In this document: positions 8,453-16,561 of the stretch, in pieces
Numbering within the stretch: the stretch's first letter is position 1
Layout: every line of letters begins with the position of its first letter
Assembly (NCBI RefSeq): GCF_041051975.1
Contig: NZ_CP163435.1
Location: 7,419,001-7,483,000 of the forward strand
Length of the DNA stretch: 64,000 nt
From: Streptomyces sp. R21
Lineage (GTDB): Bacteria > Actinomycetota > Actinomycetes > Streptomycetales > Streptomycetaceae
Direction of reading: 5' to 3'
Notes under the pieces: generated by a model
What the model saw: only the letters and a program-made list of their open reading frames with translations
The model's database searches: none
What the model was told of the DNA's origin: nothing
Made by a program: the position numbers and the translations under genes

Positions 8453-8468
8453 GGCGATAGTGGGGTAC

Positions 8469-9113
8469 GTGACTTCCGTACCCCAGCCCCGCTCCGAAGC
8501 CTCCGGGCCCGCCCGGTCCGGCCGGCGCAGCCTCGCCGTCGCCCTGCTGTGCGGCGCGCTCGGCGCGGCCGTGGCACTGCTCTCCTCCCGGCAGAGCTGG
8601 TCGGCAGGCACGGCTTCCGTGGCCGGCGGCGACTTTCCGCTGACCGTGAAGGGCAGCGACATCACCGGTGTCCCCGCGGCCCTCGCCATAGTGGGCCTCG
8701 CCGCACTCGTCGCCGTCTTCGCCGTACGCCGCTCCGGGCGCCTCCTGGTCTCCGCGCTGCTCGCGCTCTCCGGCGCGGGCACCATCGCCTCCGCGCTGCT
8801 CGGCGTGGGCGACAGCTCGGCCCTCGACGAGAAGGCCGCCGAGGCCTCCGGCGACACCGCCGCCACCGCCTCCGCGCTCAGCCACACCGCCTGGCCGTAC
8901 GTCGCCGTCGCGGGCGGCGCGCTGCTCCTTCTCGCCGGCCTGCTCGCGCTGCGCTACGGCCGGCTCTGGCCGGCCATGTCCGGCCGCTACGAGCGCGACG
9001 GCACACCCCGGCCGCGCAAGGCCAGGCCCGTCGACCCTGACCGGCCCGAGGACATCTGGAAGGCGCTCGACCGGGGCGAGGACCCGACCGGGCCGGATCC
9101 GGCCGGGACCTGA
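8469..9113 (+). CDS. TIGR02234 family tryptophan-locus-associated membrane protein
   Basis: 214-residue integral membrane protein with four hydrophobic segments: about residues 18-36, 60-78 (VPAALAIVGLAALVAVFAV), 84-103 and 138-160. The second loop contains QSWSAGTASV. TIGR02234 proteins are found beside actinobacterial trp genes, but their biochemical role is unknown. GTG 8469 fits a leaderless start (TAGTGG lies about 3-9 bp upstream); a GTG at 8460 is an alternative. The C-terminal tail, RPEDIWKALDRGEDPT, is polar and cytoplasmic-looking. Confidence 0.8.
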   Translation: MTSVPQPRSEASGPARSGRRSLAVALLCGALGAAVALLSSRQSWSAGTASVAGGDFPLTVKGSDITGVPAALAIVGLAALVAVFAVRRSGRLLVSALLALSGAGTIASALLGVGDSSALDEKAAEASGDTAATASALSHTAWPYVAVAGGALLLLAGLLALRYGRLWPAMSGRYERDGTPRPRKARPVDPDRPEDIWKALDRGEDPTGPDPAGT

Positions 9114-9267
9114 GCGACCCCGAGCAGGCTCGGGCACGCCCCCGCGCGCCGCGCAGGTCCGGGCGACGCGCGAGGTGCGACCCCCCGCTCACCGCATACG
9201 CGCGGGTACGGGACAATGGTGGCGAGTGTCCGACTCACCACACGCAAACAGCAACGAGGAGCAAGTC

Positions 9268-9498
9268 ATGGCGGGCAGCAGCCACGGTCACACCCCGGCC
9301 GCCTGGACCGGTGTCATCATCGCCTTCATCGGTTTCTGCGTTTCCGGTGCCTTCATGGTGATGGCCGAGCCGCTGGGCTTCTGGGCAGGCCTGGTCGTCG
9401 TCGCTCTCGGCGGTGTCGTCGGCATGGTCATGCGGGCGGCGGGCCTCGGTCAGCCGAAGGGCTCCGCGCACCACGAGCCCGTGGGCGCCGAGGGCTGA
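9268..9498 (+). CDS. HGxxPAAW-motif small membrane protein
   Basis: 76-residue protein whose N-terminus carries the family-defining HGHTPAAW motif followed by two membrane segments (VIIAFIGFCVSGAFMVMA and FWAGLVVVALGGVVGMVM). A GAGGAGC ribosome site precedes the ATG by about 6 bp. Function unknown. It is part of the trp-linked trio of membrane-protein genes and is followed by a strong hairpin. Confidence 0.85.
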   Translation: MAGSSHGHTPAAWTGVIIAFIGFCVSGAFMVMAEPLGFWAGLVVVALGGVVGMVMRAAGLGQPKGSAHHEPVGAEG

Positions 9499-9521
9499 TC
9501 GCCCCAGAACTCCTGGCTTTC

Positions 9522-9561
9522 CGAGAGGCGGTCCCGGCACACACGCCGGGGCCGCCTCTCG
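9522..9561. terminator. 17-bp-stem hairpin terminator after the HGxxPAAW gene
   Basis: The arm 9522-9538 (CGAGAGGCGGTCCCGGC) pairs with 9545-9561 along 17 positions with a single G-U pair and an ACACAC loop. This is a strong intrinsic-type hairpin without a T-tract. Confidence 0.8.
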
Positions 9562-9600
9562 CGCGTTCGCGAGGGGCGCCCGGCACCGGGGCGGGGCAGA

Positions 9601-10098
9601 ATGCGAGACGTGAACGCCAAGACCCGGAGGGTGACCCAGCAGCCGCGCGCGGCCGTGGAGACACGTACGGGTGCGGAGGCACAGTCCGGTTCCGGCGCCG
9701 CCGCCGTCCTGCGGCGGCTCGCCGTCCCCGGCGGGGTGCTCGCCGCCGTCGTCGGCGCCTTCGCCTACGTCGGGGCCGTCGACCCCAACCAGCCCGGTCA
9801 CTACCCCGTCTGCCCGCTGCTGCGCTACACGGGCCTCTACTGCCCCGGCTGCGGCGGCCTGCGCAGCGCGCACGCCTTCGTGCACGGGGACATCACGACG
9901 GCGCTCACGGACAACGCGGCCGCCGTGGCCGGGTACCTGGTCTTCGCGGTGGTGTGGTCCGTCTGGGTGGTCCGCTCCGTCCAGGGACGGCCCGTGCGCA
10001 TCGACCCCGGCCCGGTCCACCTCTGGGCCGTCGGCGCATTGCTGCTGGTCTTCACCGTTGTCCGGAACCTGCCGTTCGGTGGCTGGCTGCATCCTTGA
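9601..10098 (+). CDS. DUF2752 membrane protein
   Basis: 165-residue membrane protein with the DUF2752 signature CPLLRYTGLYCPGCGGLRSAHAF (cysteines of CPGC near residues 83-86), flanked by three hydrophobic segments (about 37-55, 106-123 and 138-155). The Cys-rich loop suggests metal binding or redox activity, but no member's function is known to me. ATG 9601 may alternatively be replaced by GTG 9610. It lies between the hairpin at 9522-9561 and the trpC promoter gap. Confidence 0.8.
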   Translation: MRDVNAKTRRVTQQPRAAVETRTGAEAQSGSGAAAVLRRLAVPGGVLAAVVGAFAYVGAVDPNQPGHYPVCPLLRYTGLYCPGCGGLRSAHAFVHGDITTALTDNAAAVAGYLVFAVVWSVWVVRSVQGRPVRIDPGPVHLWAVGALLLVFTVVRNLPFGGWLHP

Positions 10099-10280
10099 TC
10101 AAATGACAAATGTCCAGGTAGTGGGACCGGCGTCAACCGGATGTGAGGCCTACGCCCTCCTGCGGATACCATCGCAGTGACCCATCACAACCGTCGGGAC
10201 GGCGGTCCGGGTCGAAAGCGTCACCAGCTTCATCAGCTCCACCGCTTCATCTGTCCACCGTCAGGAAGGGGGCCGCTCGC

Positions 10281-11090
10281 GTGAGTGTGCTCGACGAGAT
10301 CATCGACGGCGTCCGTGCCGACCTCGCGGAACGGCAGGCGCGCGTCAGCCTCGACGAGCTCAAGGAGCGCGCGGCGAAGGCTCCTGCGGCCAAGGACGGC
10401 GTGGCCGCCCTGCGCGGCGACGGCGTCAAGGTCATCTGCGAGGTCAAGCGCTCCAGCCCCTCCAAGGGCGCGCTCGCCGCGATCGCCGACCCGGCGGCCC
10501 TCGCCGCGGACTACGAGGCGGGCGGCGCGGCCGTCATCTCCGTGCTGACCGAACAGCGCCGCTTCGGCGGCTCGCTGGCCGACCTGGAGGCCGTCCGGGC
10601 CCGGGTCGACATCCCGGTCCTGCGCAAGGACTTCATCGTCACGTCGTACCAGCTGTGGGAGGCCCGTGCGTACGGCGCCGACCTCGCGCTGCTGATCGTG
10701 GCCGCCCTCGACCAGCCCGCCCTGGAGTCCCTCATCGAGCGCGCCGAGTCCATCGGGCTCACCCCGCTCGTCGAGGTGCACGACGAGGACGAGGTCGAGC
10801 GTGCGGTGGACGCGGGCGCCAAGATCATCGGCGTCAACGCGCGCAACCTCAAGGACCTCAAGGTCGACCGCACCACGTTCGAGCGCGTCGCCCCCGAGAT
10901 CCCGTCCGGCATCGTCAAGATCGCCGAGTCCGGTGTCCGCGGCCCGCACGACCTCATCGCGTACGCCAACGCAGGCGCCGACGCGGTCCTGGTGGGCGAG
11001 TCCCTCGTCACCGGCCGCGACCCGAAGAGCGCGGTCTCCGACCTGGTCGCCGCGGGCGCGCACCCCGCGCTGCGGCACGGACGCGGCTGA
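10281..11090 (+). CDS. trpC: Indole-3-glycerol phosphate synthase TrpC
   Basis: 269-residue TIM barrel catalysing ring closure and decarboxylation of CdRP to indole-3-glycerol phosphate. Motifs: VICEVKRSSPSKG (catalytic Lys/Glu), VLRKDFIV, INARNLKD variant GVNARNLKDL, and AESGVRGP. GTG start preceded by AGGAAGGGGG about 10 bp upstream. A 182-bp leader region separates it from the DUF2752 gene, so a promoter for the trpC-trpM-trpB-trpA group is expected there; I saw no obvious leader peptide rich in Trp codons. Confidence 0.97.
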   Translation: MSVLDEIIDGVRADLAERQARVSLDELKERAAKAPAAKDGVAALRGDGVKVICEVKRSSPSKGALAAIADPAALAADYEAGGAAVISVLTEQRRFGGSLADLEAVRARVDIPVLRKDFIVTSYQLWEARAYGADLALLIVAALDQPALESLIERAESIGLTPLVEVHDEDEVERAVDAGAKIIGVNARNLKDLKVDRTTFERVAPEIPSGIVKIAESGVRGPHDLIAYANAGADAVLVGESLVTGRDPKSAVSDLVAAGAHPALRHGRG

Positions 11091-11112
11091 CGCCCCGCTA
11101 GGCTTGGCCCCG

Positions 11113-11361
11113 ATGAAGCCCACGACCACCATGACGCCCACGGACCGGTACGCCCGCCTCGCGCGCGGCTGCCGTCCCCGTGGCTGCCGCGCGCCCGCAC
11201 GCCGGGTCCACGGCCGCCGCGTGCGGTACGTCATCGGTGACGAGCCGGGCCAGGTGAACGGAATGCGATGGCAGCGCCCCGTCAGGGGCGCGGGGCTGTG
11301 TCCGAACATGCGGCTCCGCCGCGTGGGCGCGATCAGGCGCGACCGACCTTCGGTCGTCTGA
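11113..11361 (+). CDS. trpM: TrpM-like small basic protein between trpC and trpB
   Basis: Encodes an 82-residue, Arg-rich protein (CRPRGCRAPARRVHGRRVR and VIGDEPGQVNGMRWQRP). Position and size match the small gene between trpC and trpB in Streptomyces coelicolor, where TrpM has been described as modulating tryptophan synthesis and differentiation. Identification rests on position and composition rather than on a motif. The ATG at 11113 is first; ATG 11131 would give a shorter product. It starts 23 bp after trpC. Confidence 0.6.
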   Translation: MKPTTTMTPTDRYARLARGCRPRGCRAPARRVHGRRVRYVIGDEPGQVNGMRWQRPVRGAGLCPNMRLRRVGAIRRDRPSVV

Positions 11362-11419
11362 CCAGCCCTGCCCCCACGGCGATTCGGTTGTCAAAAACAA
11401 CTCACCGTGAGGTTTCCGC

Positions 11420-12712
11420 ATGCCCAGCGAGTTCTTCATTCCCGACCCCGAGGGTCAAGTTCCCAGTGCCGAGGGCTACTTCGGCGCGTTCGGCGGCAAG
11501 TTCATCCCGGAGGCGCTGGTCGCCGCCGTGGACGAGGTCGCCGTCGAGTACGACAAGGCGAAGTCCGACCCGGAGTTCGCCCGTGAGCTGGACGACCTGC
11601 TCGTCCACTACACGGGGCGCCCCAGCTCCCTGACCGAGGTGCCGCGCTTCGCCGAACACGCCGGTGGCGCCCGGGTGTTCCTCAAGCGCGAGGACCTCAA
11701 CCACACCGGCTCGCACAAGATCAACAACGTGCTCGGCCAGGCCCTGCTCACCCGGCGGATGGGCAAGACGCGCGTCATCGCGGAGACCGGCGCCGGTCAG
11801 CACGGCGTCGCCACCGCCACCGCCTGCGCGCTCTTCGGCCTCGAATGCACCATCTACATGGGCGAGATCGACACCCAGCGCCAGGCCCTGAACGTCGCCC
11901 GCATGCGCATGCTCGGCGCCGAGGTCATCGCCGTGAAGTCCGGCTCCCGGACGCTCAAGGACGCCATCAACGAGGCGTTCCGCGACTGGGTCGCCAACGT
12001 CGACCACACGCACTACCTCTTCGGGACCGTCGCCGGACCGCACCCCTTCCCGGCCATGGTGCGCGACTTCCACCGCGTCATCGGCGTCGAGGCCCGCCGG
12101 CAGATCCTGGAGCGCGCCGGACGGCTTCCCGACGCCGCCATCGCCTGCGTCGGCGGCGGTTCCAACGCCATCGGGCTCTTCCACGCCTTCATCCCGGACG
12201 CCGACGTACGCCTCATCGGCTGCGAGCCCGCCGGGCACGGCATCGAGAGCGGCGAGCACGCGGCCACGCTGACGGCCGGCGAGCCCGGCATCCTGCACGG
12301 CTCGCGGTCCTACGTCCTCCAGGACGACGAGGGCCAGATCACCGAGCCGTACTCGATCTCGGCCGGTCTGGACTACCCGGGCATCGGCCCCGAGCACTCC
12401 TACCTCAAGGACAGCGGCCGCGGCGAGTACCGCGCGGTCACCGACGACGCGGCCATGCAGGCCCTGCGCCTGCTGTCGCGCACCGAGGGCATCATCCCGG
12501 CGATCGAGAGCGCGCACGCGCTGGCCGGGGCCCTGGAGGTCGGCAAGGAGCTGGGCAAGGACGGGCTGATCATCGTCAACCTGTCCGGCCGCGGCGACAA
12601 GGACATGGACACGGCCGCCCGCTACTTCGGCCTGTACGACAACTCAGCCGACGCCGTCGTCGAGGCGGACGCCGACAGCAGCACCGCCGAGATCGAGGGG
12701 GACGCCAAGTGA
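11420..12712 (+). CDS. trpB: Tryptophan synthase beta chain TrpB
   Basis: 430-residue PLP enzyme joining indole and serine. PLP lysine in LKREDLNHTGSHKINN, AETGAGQHGVATA, the phosphate loop VGGGSNAIGLF, and NLSGRGDKD near the C-terminus are all intact. Start ATG is preceded by a weak GTGAGG site. The acidic C-terminal tail after residue 410 (VVEADADSS...) is longer than in enteric TrpB. Its stop overlaps the trpA GTG. Confidence 0.97.
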   Translation: MPSEFFIPDPEGQVPSAEGYFGAFGGKFIPEALVAAVDEVAVEYDKAKSDPEFARELDDLLVHYTGRPSSLTEVPRFAEHAGGARVFLKREDLNHTGSHKINNVLGQALLTRRMGKTRVIAETGAGQHGVATATACALFGLECTIYMGEIDTQRQALNVARMRMLGAEVIAVKSGSRTLKDAINEAFRDWVANVDHTHYLFGTVAGPHPFPAMVRDFHRVIGVEARRQILERAGRLPDAAIACVGGGSNAIGLFHAFIPDADVRLIGCEPAGHGIESGEHAATLTAGEPGILHGSRSYVLQDDEGQITEPYSISAGLDYPGIGPEHSYLKDSGRGEYRAVTDDAAMQALRLLSRTEGIIPAIESAHALAGALEVGKELGKDGLIIVNLSGRGDKDMDTAARYFGLYDNSADAVVEADADSSTAEIEGDAK

Positions 12713-13533
12713 GCGGCAACATCCAGCTGTTGAGCGACACCCTCGCCGCCGCCAGGGCGGAGGGCCGGTCGGCGCTCATCGCCTACCTGCCCGCCGGGTT
12801 CCCGACCGTCGACGGCGGCATCGAGGCGATCAAGGCGGCCTTCGACGGCGGCGCCGACGTCGTCGAGGTGGGTCTGCCGCACAGCGACCCCGTCCTCGAC
12901 GGCCCGGTCATCCAGACCGCCGACGACATCGCCCTGCGCGGCGGCGTCAGGATCGCCGACGTCATGCGCACGGTCCGGGAGGCGCACGAGGCGACCGGGA
13001 AGCCGGTGCTCGTGATGACGTACTGGAATCCGATCGACCGCTACGGCGTCGAGCGCTTCACCGCCGAGCTGGCCGAGGCGGGCGGTGCGGGCTGCATCCT
13101 GCCCGACCTGCCGGTCCAGGAGTCGGCGCTGTGGAGGGAGCACGCTCACAAGCACGGCCTCGCGACCGTCTTCGTCGTCGCCCCCAGCAGCAAGGACGCC
13201 AGGCTCGCCGAGATCACCGCGGCGGGCAGCGGCTTCGTGTACGCGGCCTCGCTGATGGGCGTCACGGGCACCCGGGCTTCGGTGGGCGCACAGGCGCAGG
13301 ACCTGGTGCAGCGCACCAAAGCCACCACCGGCCTGCCGGTCTGTGTCGGCCTCGGCGTCTCCAACGCCACCCAGGCCGCCGAGGTCGCGGGCTTCGCCGA
13401 CGGCGTGATCGTCGGCTCGGCCTTCGTGAAGCGGATGCTGGACGCGGCGGACGAGCAGGCCGGTCTCGACGCCGTGCGGGAACTCGCGGCCGACCTCGCG
13501 AAGGGCGTGCGCGCCGCGGTGCGGCAGTCGTAG
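12709..13533 (+). CDS. trpA: Tryptophan synthase alpha chain TrpA
   Basis: 274-residue TIM barrel cleaving indole-3-glycerol phosphate to indole. The catalytic Glu lies in VVEVGLPHSDP and the Asp in PVLDGPVIQ; the common FSDPLADG is HSDPVLDG here, a variation I regard as lineage-specific. GTGA overlap with trpB. The operon ends with a hairpin at 13586-13614. Confidence 0.97.
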   Translation: MSGNIQLLSDTLAAARAEGRSALIAYLPAGFPTVDGGIEAIKAAFDGGADVVEVGLPHSDPVLDGPVIQTADDIALRGGVRIADVMRTVREAHEATGKPVLVMTYWNPIDRYGVERFTAELAEAGGAGCILPDLPVQESALWREHAHKHGLATVFVVAPSSKDARLAEITAAGSGFVYAASLMGVTGTRASVGAQAQDLVQRTKATTGLPVCVGLGVSNATQAAEVAGFADGVIVGSAFVKRMLDAADEQAGLDAVRELAADLAKGVRAAVRQS

Positions 13534-13585
13534 CGCTGCGGATCAGCGGCATGTCGTACGAATAGCTCGAACGGGTGGACCTGGG

Positions 13586-13614
13586 ACCGGGGAGGCGCGC
13601 TGTGCCTCCCCGGT
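13586..13614 (+). terminator. trp operon terminator hairpin
   Basis: ACCGGGGAGGC pairs perfectly over 11 bp with GCCTCCCCGGT around a 7-nt loop and is followed by TCGTTC. It lies 50 bp after trpA and before the next gene's GTG. Confidence 0.75.
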
Positions 13615-13628
13615 TCGTTCTGCCGGAT

Positions 13629-14405
13629 GTGAGCGAGAAGAACCGTGACGGAAAGCGCACTGCCCGCGAGCGGCTGGCGGTCGAGCGAGAGAAGCAGAAG
13701 GCCGCGGAGAAGCGCCGCCGTGCCGTGATCGTGGGCGCCTCGGTGGTGTGCGTCCTGGGGCTCGCGGCGGTGGTCGGCGTCCTCGCGGCGAACTCCGGGA
13801 AGGACTCCAAGAGCGACTCCGCCGGTCCGGCCGTGGCGCCCTCCGGGGCGACGGGCAAGGACAGCCTCGCTATCCCCGTCGGCAAGGACGCCGCCAAATC
13901 GACGCTCACCGTGTGGGAGGACTTCCGCTGCCCGGCCTGCCTGGACTTCGAGACCAGGTACCGCCCGACCATCCATGAACTGGTCGACGGCGGACAGCTG
14001 AAGGTCGAGTACCACCTGGTCACCCTCATCGACTCGGCCCGGGGCGGCACCGGTTCGCTGCGTGCCGCGAGCGCCGCGGCCTGTGCTCAGGACGCCGGGA
14101 AGTTCACCGCGTACCACGACGTTCTGTACGACAACCAGCCCAACGAGGCGCAGGACGACTTCTCCAGCAACAGCAAGCTCATCGATCTGGCGGGCAAGGT
14201 CGACGGCCTGGACACGCCGGTCTTCCAGAAGTGCGTCAACGACGGCACGCACGACAGCTGGGTGAACAAGTCGTACGCCGCCTTCCAGAACTCCGGCTTC
14301 ACCGGCACGCCGACCGTGCTGCTGGGTGGCAAGAACATCTACGCGGACCAGACGATGACCCCGGCGAAGCTGAAGCAGATGGTGGAGGCCGAGAACAAGG
14401 GCTGA
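13629..14405 (+). CDS. Membrane-anchored DsbA-like thioredoxin-fold protein
   Basis: 258-residue extracytoplasmic protein. A charged, Lys/Arg/Glu-rich N-terminus (about residues 1-33) precedes one membrane segment (AVIVGASVVCVLGLAAVVGVLAA), then a thioredoxin fold of the DsbA/Thioredoxin_4 type with the CPAC active site in WEDFRCPACLDFE and a cis-Pro-like GTPTVLLGG segment. It probably oxidises or shuffles disulphides of exported proteins. GTG 13629 is chosen because upstream in-frame sequence overlaps the trp terminator. lgt follows after a hairpin, giving two envelope-protein maturation genes side by side. Confidence 0.85.
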   Translation: MSEKNRDGKRTARERLAVEREKQKAAEKRRRAVIVGASVVCVLGLAAVVGVLAANSGKDSKSDSAGPAVAPSGATGKDSLAIPVGKDAAKSTLTVWEDFRCPACLDFETRYRPTIHELVDGGQLKVEYHLVTLIDSARGGTGSLRAASAAACAQDAGKFTAYHDVLYDNQPNEAQDDFSSNSKLIDLAGKVDGLDTPVFQKCVNDGTHDSWVNKSYAAFQNSGFTGTPTVLLGGKNIYADQTMTPAKLKQMVEAENKG

Positions 14406-14426
14406 GCCCCTGCACCGGACCCGGTG

Positions 14427-14452
14427 GCCCCGGCCCCTCGCGGGCCGGGGGC
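14427..14452 (+). terminator. GC-rich hairpin between the DsbA-like gene and lgt
   Basis: CCCCGGCCC (14428-14436) pairs with GGGCCGGGG (14442-14450) around a CTCGC loop. No T-tract follows. Confidence 0.55.
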
Positions 14453-14508
14453 ACCTCACGTTATCGACCCGTTGCCGGGCTGCCTGCCGTGTGCGGTGCC
14501 CGGCACGG

Positions 14509-14514
14509 TAGCGT
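14509..14514 (+). promoter_or_regulatory. Putative -10 element upstream of lgt
   Basis: TAGCGT lies 10 bp before the lgt ATG within a sequence otherwise lacking a ribosome site. It is consistent with a very short leader; no clear -35 was seen. Confidence 0.35.
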
Positions 14515-14524
14515 CGACCCTGCC

Positions 14525-15535
14525 ATGGAAATTGCCTACATCCCCAGCCCATCGCGCAGTGTGCTGCATCTCGGCCCCATTCCGCTGCGCGGCTACGCGT
14601 TCTGCATCATCATCGGCGTCTTCGTAGCCGTCTGGCTCGGCAACAAGCGCTGGATCGCCCGAGGCGGGCGGCCCGGCACGGTGGCCGACATCGCGGTCTG
14701 GGCCGTGCCCTTCGGCCTCGTCGGCGGCCGGCTCTACCACGTGATCACGGACTACGAGCTGTACTTCAGCGAGGGCCGTGACTGGGTCGACGCCTTCAAG
14801 ATCTGGCAGGGCGGCCTCGGCATCTGGGGCGCGATCGCGCTCGGTGCGGTGGGCGCCTGGATCGGCTGCCGCCGCCGCGGCATCCCGCTGCCCGCGTGGG
14901 CCGACGCGCTCGCCCCCGGCATCGTCTTCGCGCAGGCGATCGGCCGCTGGGGCAACTGGTTCAACCAGGAGCTGTACGGCAAGGCCACCGACGTGCCGTG
15001 GGCCCTGAAGATCACGTCCTCGACGGACGGCCGGGTCCCGGGCACCTACCACCCGACCTTCCTGTACGAGTCGCTGTGGTGCGTCGGCGTCGGATTCCTC
15101 GTCATCTGGGCCGACCGCCGCTTCAAGCTCGGCCACGGGCGGGCGTTCGCGCTGTACGTCGCCGCGTACTGCGTGGGCCGCGGCTGGATCGAGTACATGC
15201 GCGTCGACGACGCCCACCACATCCTGGGCCTGCGTCTCAACGACTGGACCGCGATGGTCGTGTTCGTCCTCGCGGTGGTCTACATCGTGGTGTCGGCGCG
15301 ACTGCGTCCGGGCCGCGAGGAGGTCGTCGAGCCGGGCGCTTCCAGCGAGGGTGAGCAGGGGGCGGACGCCGACGACAGCGACGTCGACCTGGAGAAGACC
15401 GAGACGAAGACCGAGAAGAAGGCGGACGCCGAGGCCCCGGAGGCCATCGACTCCGACGAGGCCGCAGAGCCCGCCGAAGTCACGGAGTCCGCCGAGTCCA
15501 CGAAGGACGCGGCCGAGTCGGCCAAGAAGAGCTGA
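14525..15535 (+). CDS. lgt: Prolipoprotein diacylglyceryl transferase Lgt
   Basis: Integral membrane enzyme that adds diacylglycerol to the lipobox cysteine of prolipoproteins. The Lgt signature is visible as GRWGNWFNQELYG, with the upstream GGRLYHV and the YHPTFLYES loop, and seven hydrophobic segments. The product is 336 residues; the last about 70 form a hydrophilic Asp/Glu/Lys/Ala tail beyond the conserved core. A lipoprotein substrate candidate is encoded in this window at 36911-37984. The transcript ends at a perfect 18-bp hairpin. Confidence 0.96.
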   Translation: MEIAYIPSPSRSVLHLGPIPLRGYAFCIIIGVFVAVWLGNKRWIARGGRPGTVADIAVWAVPFGLVGGRLYHVITDYELYFSEGRDWVDAFKIWQGGLGIWGAIALGAVGAWIGCRRRGIPLPAWADALAPGIVFAQAIGRWGNWFNQELYGKATDVPWALKITSSTDGRVPGTYHPTFLYESLWCVGVGFLVIWADRRFKLGHGRAFALYVAAYCVGRGWIEYMRVDDAHHILGLRLNDWTAMVVFVLAVVYIVVSARLRPGREEVVEPGASSEGEQGADADDSDVDLEKTETKTEKKADAEAPEAIDSDEAAEPAEVTESAESTKDAAESAKKS

Positions 15536-15550
15536 GCTTCGCTCGTACGT

Positions 15551-15590
15551 CGAAGGGGGCGCCGGATCACAGGATCCGGCGCCCCCTTCG
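15551..15590. terminator. Perfect 18-bp hairpin between convergent lgt and the lyase gene
   Basis: Arms 15551-15568 and 15573-15590 are exact inverted complements with a 4-nt ACAG loop. The left arm ends GCCGGATC and the right begins GATCCGGC. It probably terminates transcription from both sides. Confidence 0.85.
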
Positions 15591-15611
15591 TGCGCGGGTG
15601 AGGGGCGGGGC

Positions 15612-16478
15612 TCAGCCCCGGCGGCGCGCCAGCGCGAGGGTGCGGTGGGCGTCGGCCACGATCGCGGCGTCGATGAAGCGGCCGTCGGGGAGGGCCTGGG
15701 CGCCCGGGTGGGCGGCGGCGGCCTTCACGACGGCTTCGGCGGCGGCGATCTCGTCCGGGGTGGGGAGGTAGGCCCGCTCGATGACGGGGAGCTGGCGGGG
15801 GTGGATGGCCGCGCGGCCGAGGAAGCCCAGGGCGCGGCCGTGGGCGCAGGAGGCGGCGAGGCCGTCGAGGTCGCGGATGTCCGGGTGGACGGACTGGGCG
15901 GGCGGCGCCAGGCCCGCGGCGCGTGCGGCCACGACGATACGGGCGCGGGCCCAGTCCAGGCCGGTGTCGTCGCGTACGCCCAGGTCCCCTCGGAGGTCGG
16001 CCTCGCCGAGGGCGATACCGCGCAGCGCCGGGTGAGCGGCGGCGACGGCGAAGGCCTGCTCCACCCCGAGGGCCGTCTCCAGCAGCGCGTACAGGGGGAG
16101 GGCGCCGCCCTCGGCGGGGGCGGCCCGCTCCGCGACCCGTACGACGTCCGAGGGCGAGGCCACCTTCGGCAGACGCAGCCCCGACAGGCCGGGCAGCGCG
16201 GAGAGGGCCTTGAGATCGGCCTCGGCCGTGGGGCTGCCGAGGGCGTTGACCCGGACGTGGACAGGCACCGGGGGCGGCTCGGCGAGCAACTCGGCGGTGG
16301 CCGCGCGCGCGTACTCCTTGCGCTCGGGTGCGACCGCGTCTTCCAGATCGATGAGGACGACGTCCGCTCCGGCGGCGAGGGCCTTCGCCACGACGTCGGG
16401 GTGGTCGCCGGGGGCGTAGAGCCAGGTGAGGGGGAAGGCGGTGGGGAAGGGGATGGGGAGTGCGAGGGGGGTGGTCAC
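15612..16478 (-). CDS. HpcH/HpaI aldolase / CitE-type CoA-ester lyase
   Basis: 288-residue member of the citrate lyase beta-subunit-like family, which cleaves or hydrolyses acyl-CoA esters such as malyl- or citramalyl-CoA using Mg. Motifs: LYAPGDHPDVVAKALAAGADVVLIDLEDAV (Mg-site Asp/Glu), RVNALGSP, LRLPKVASPSDV, YALLETALGV (metal Glu) and FLGRAAIHPRQLPV. The GTG start has AAGGAGCC directly upstream. Last gene of the ADP-ribosylglycohydrolase operon, 83 bp after the CoA transferase. Together they could activate then split an acid as its CoA ester; the substrate is unknown. Confidence 0.85.
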   Translation of the reverse strand: MTTPLALPIPFPTAFPLTWLYAPGDHPDVVAKALAAGADVVLIDLEDAVAPERKEYARAATAELLAEPPPVPVHVRVNALGSPTAEADLKALSALPGLSGLRLPKVASPSDVVRVAERAAPAEGGALPLYALLETALGVEQAFAVAAAHPALRGIALGEADLRGDLGVRDDTGLDWARARIVVAARAAGLAPPAQSVHPDIRDLDGLAASCAHGRALGFLGRAAIHPRQLPVIERAYLPTPDEIAAAEAVVKAAAAHPGAQALPDGRFIDAAIVADAHRTLALARRRG

Positions 16479-16561
16479 GGGGCTCCTTCCGGTCCGGGGC
16501 GTCGGTCGAGTCTTGGGGCGGCTGCCAGGGGTGTGCCGCGCGGTGGCAGGGCCGGGGTCTG

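Noticed and set aside
10099..10280. Small coding gene between DUF2752 gene and trpC
   Set aside because: Open frames here lack a ribosome site and continue as shadows; best read as a promoter/leader region.
11362..11419. Possible ribosome-mediated attenuator before trpB
   Set aside because: No leader peptide with consecutive Trp codons and no convincing alternate hairpins seen in the 58-bp gap.
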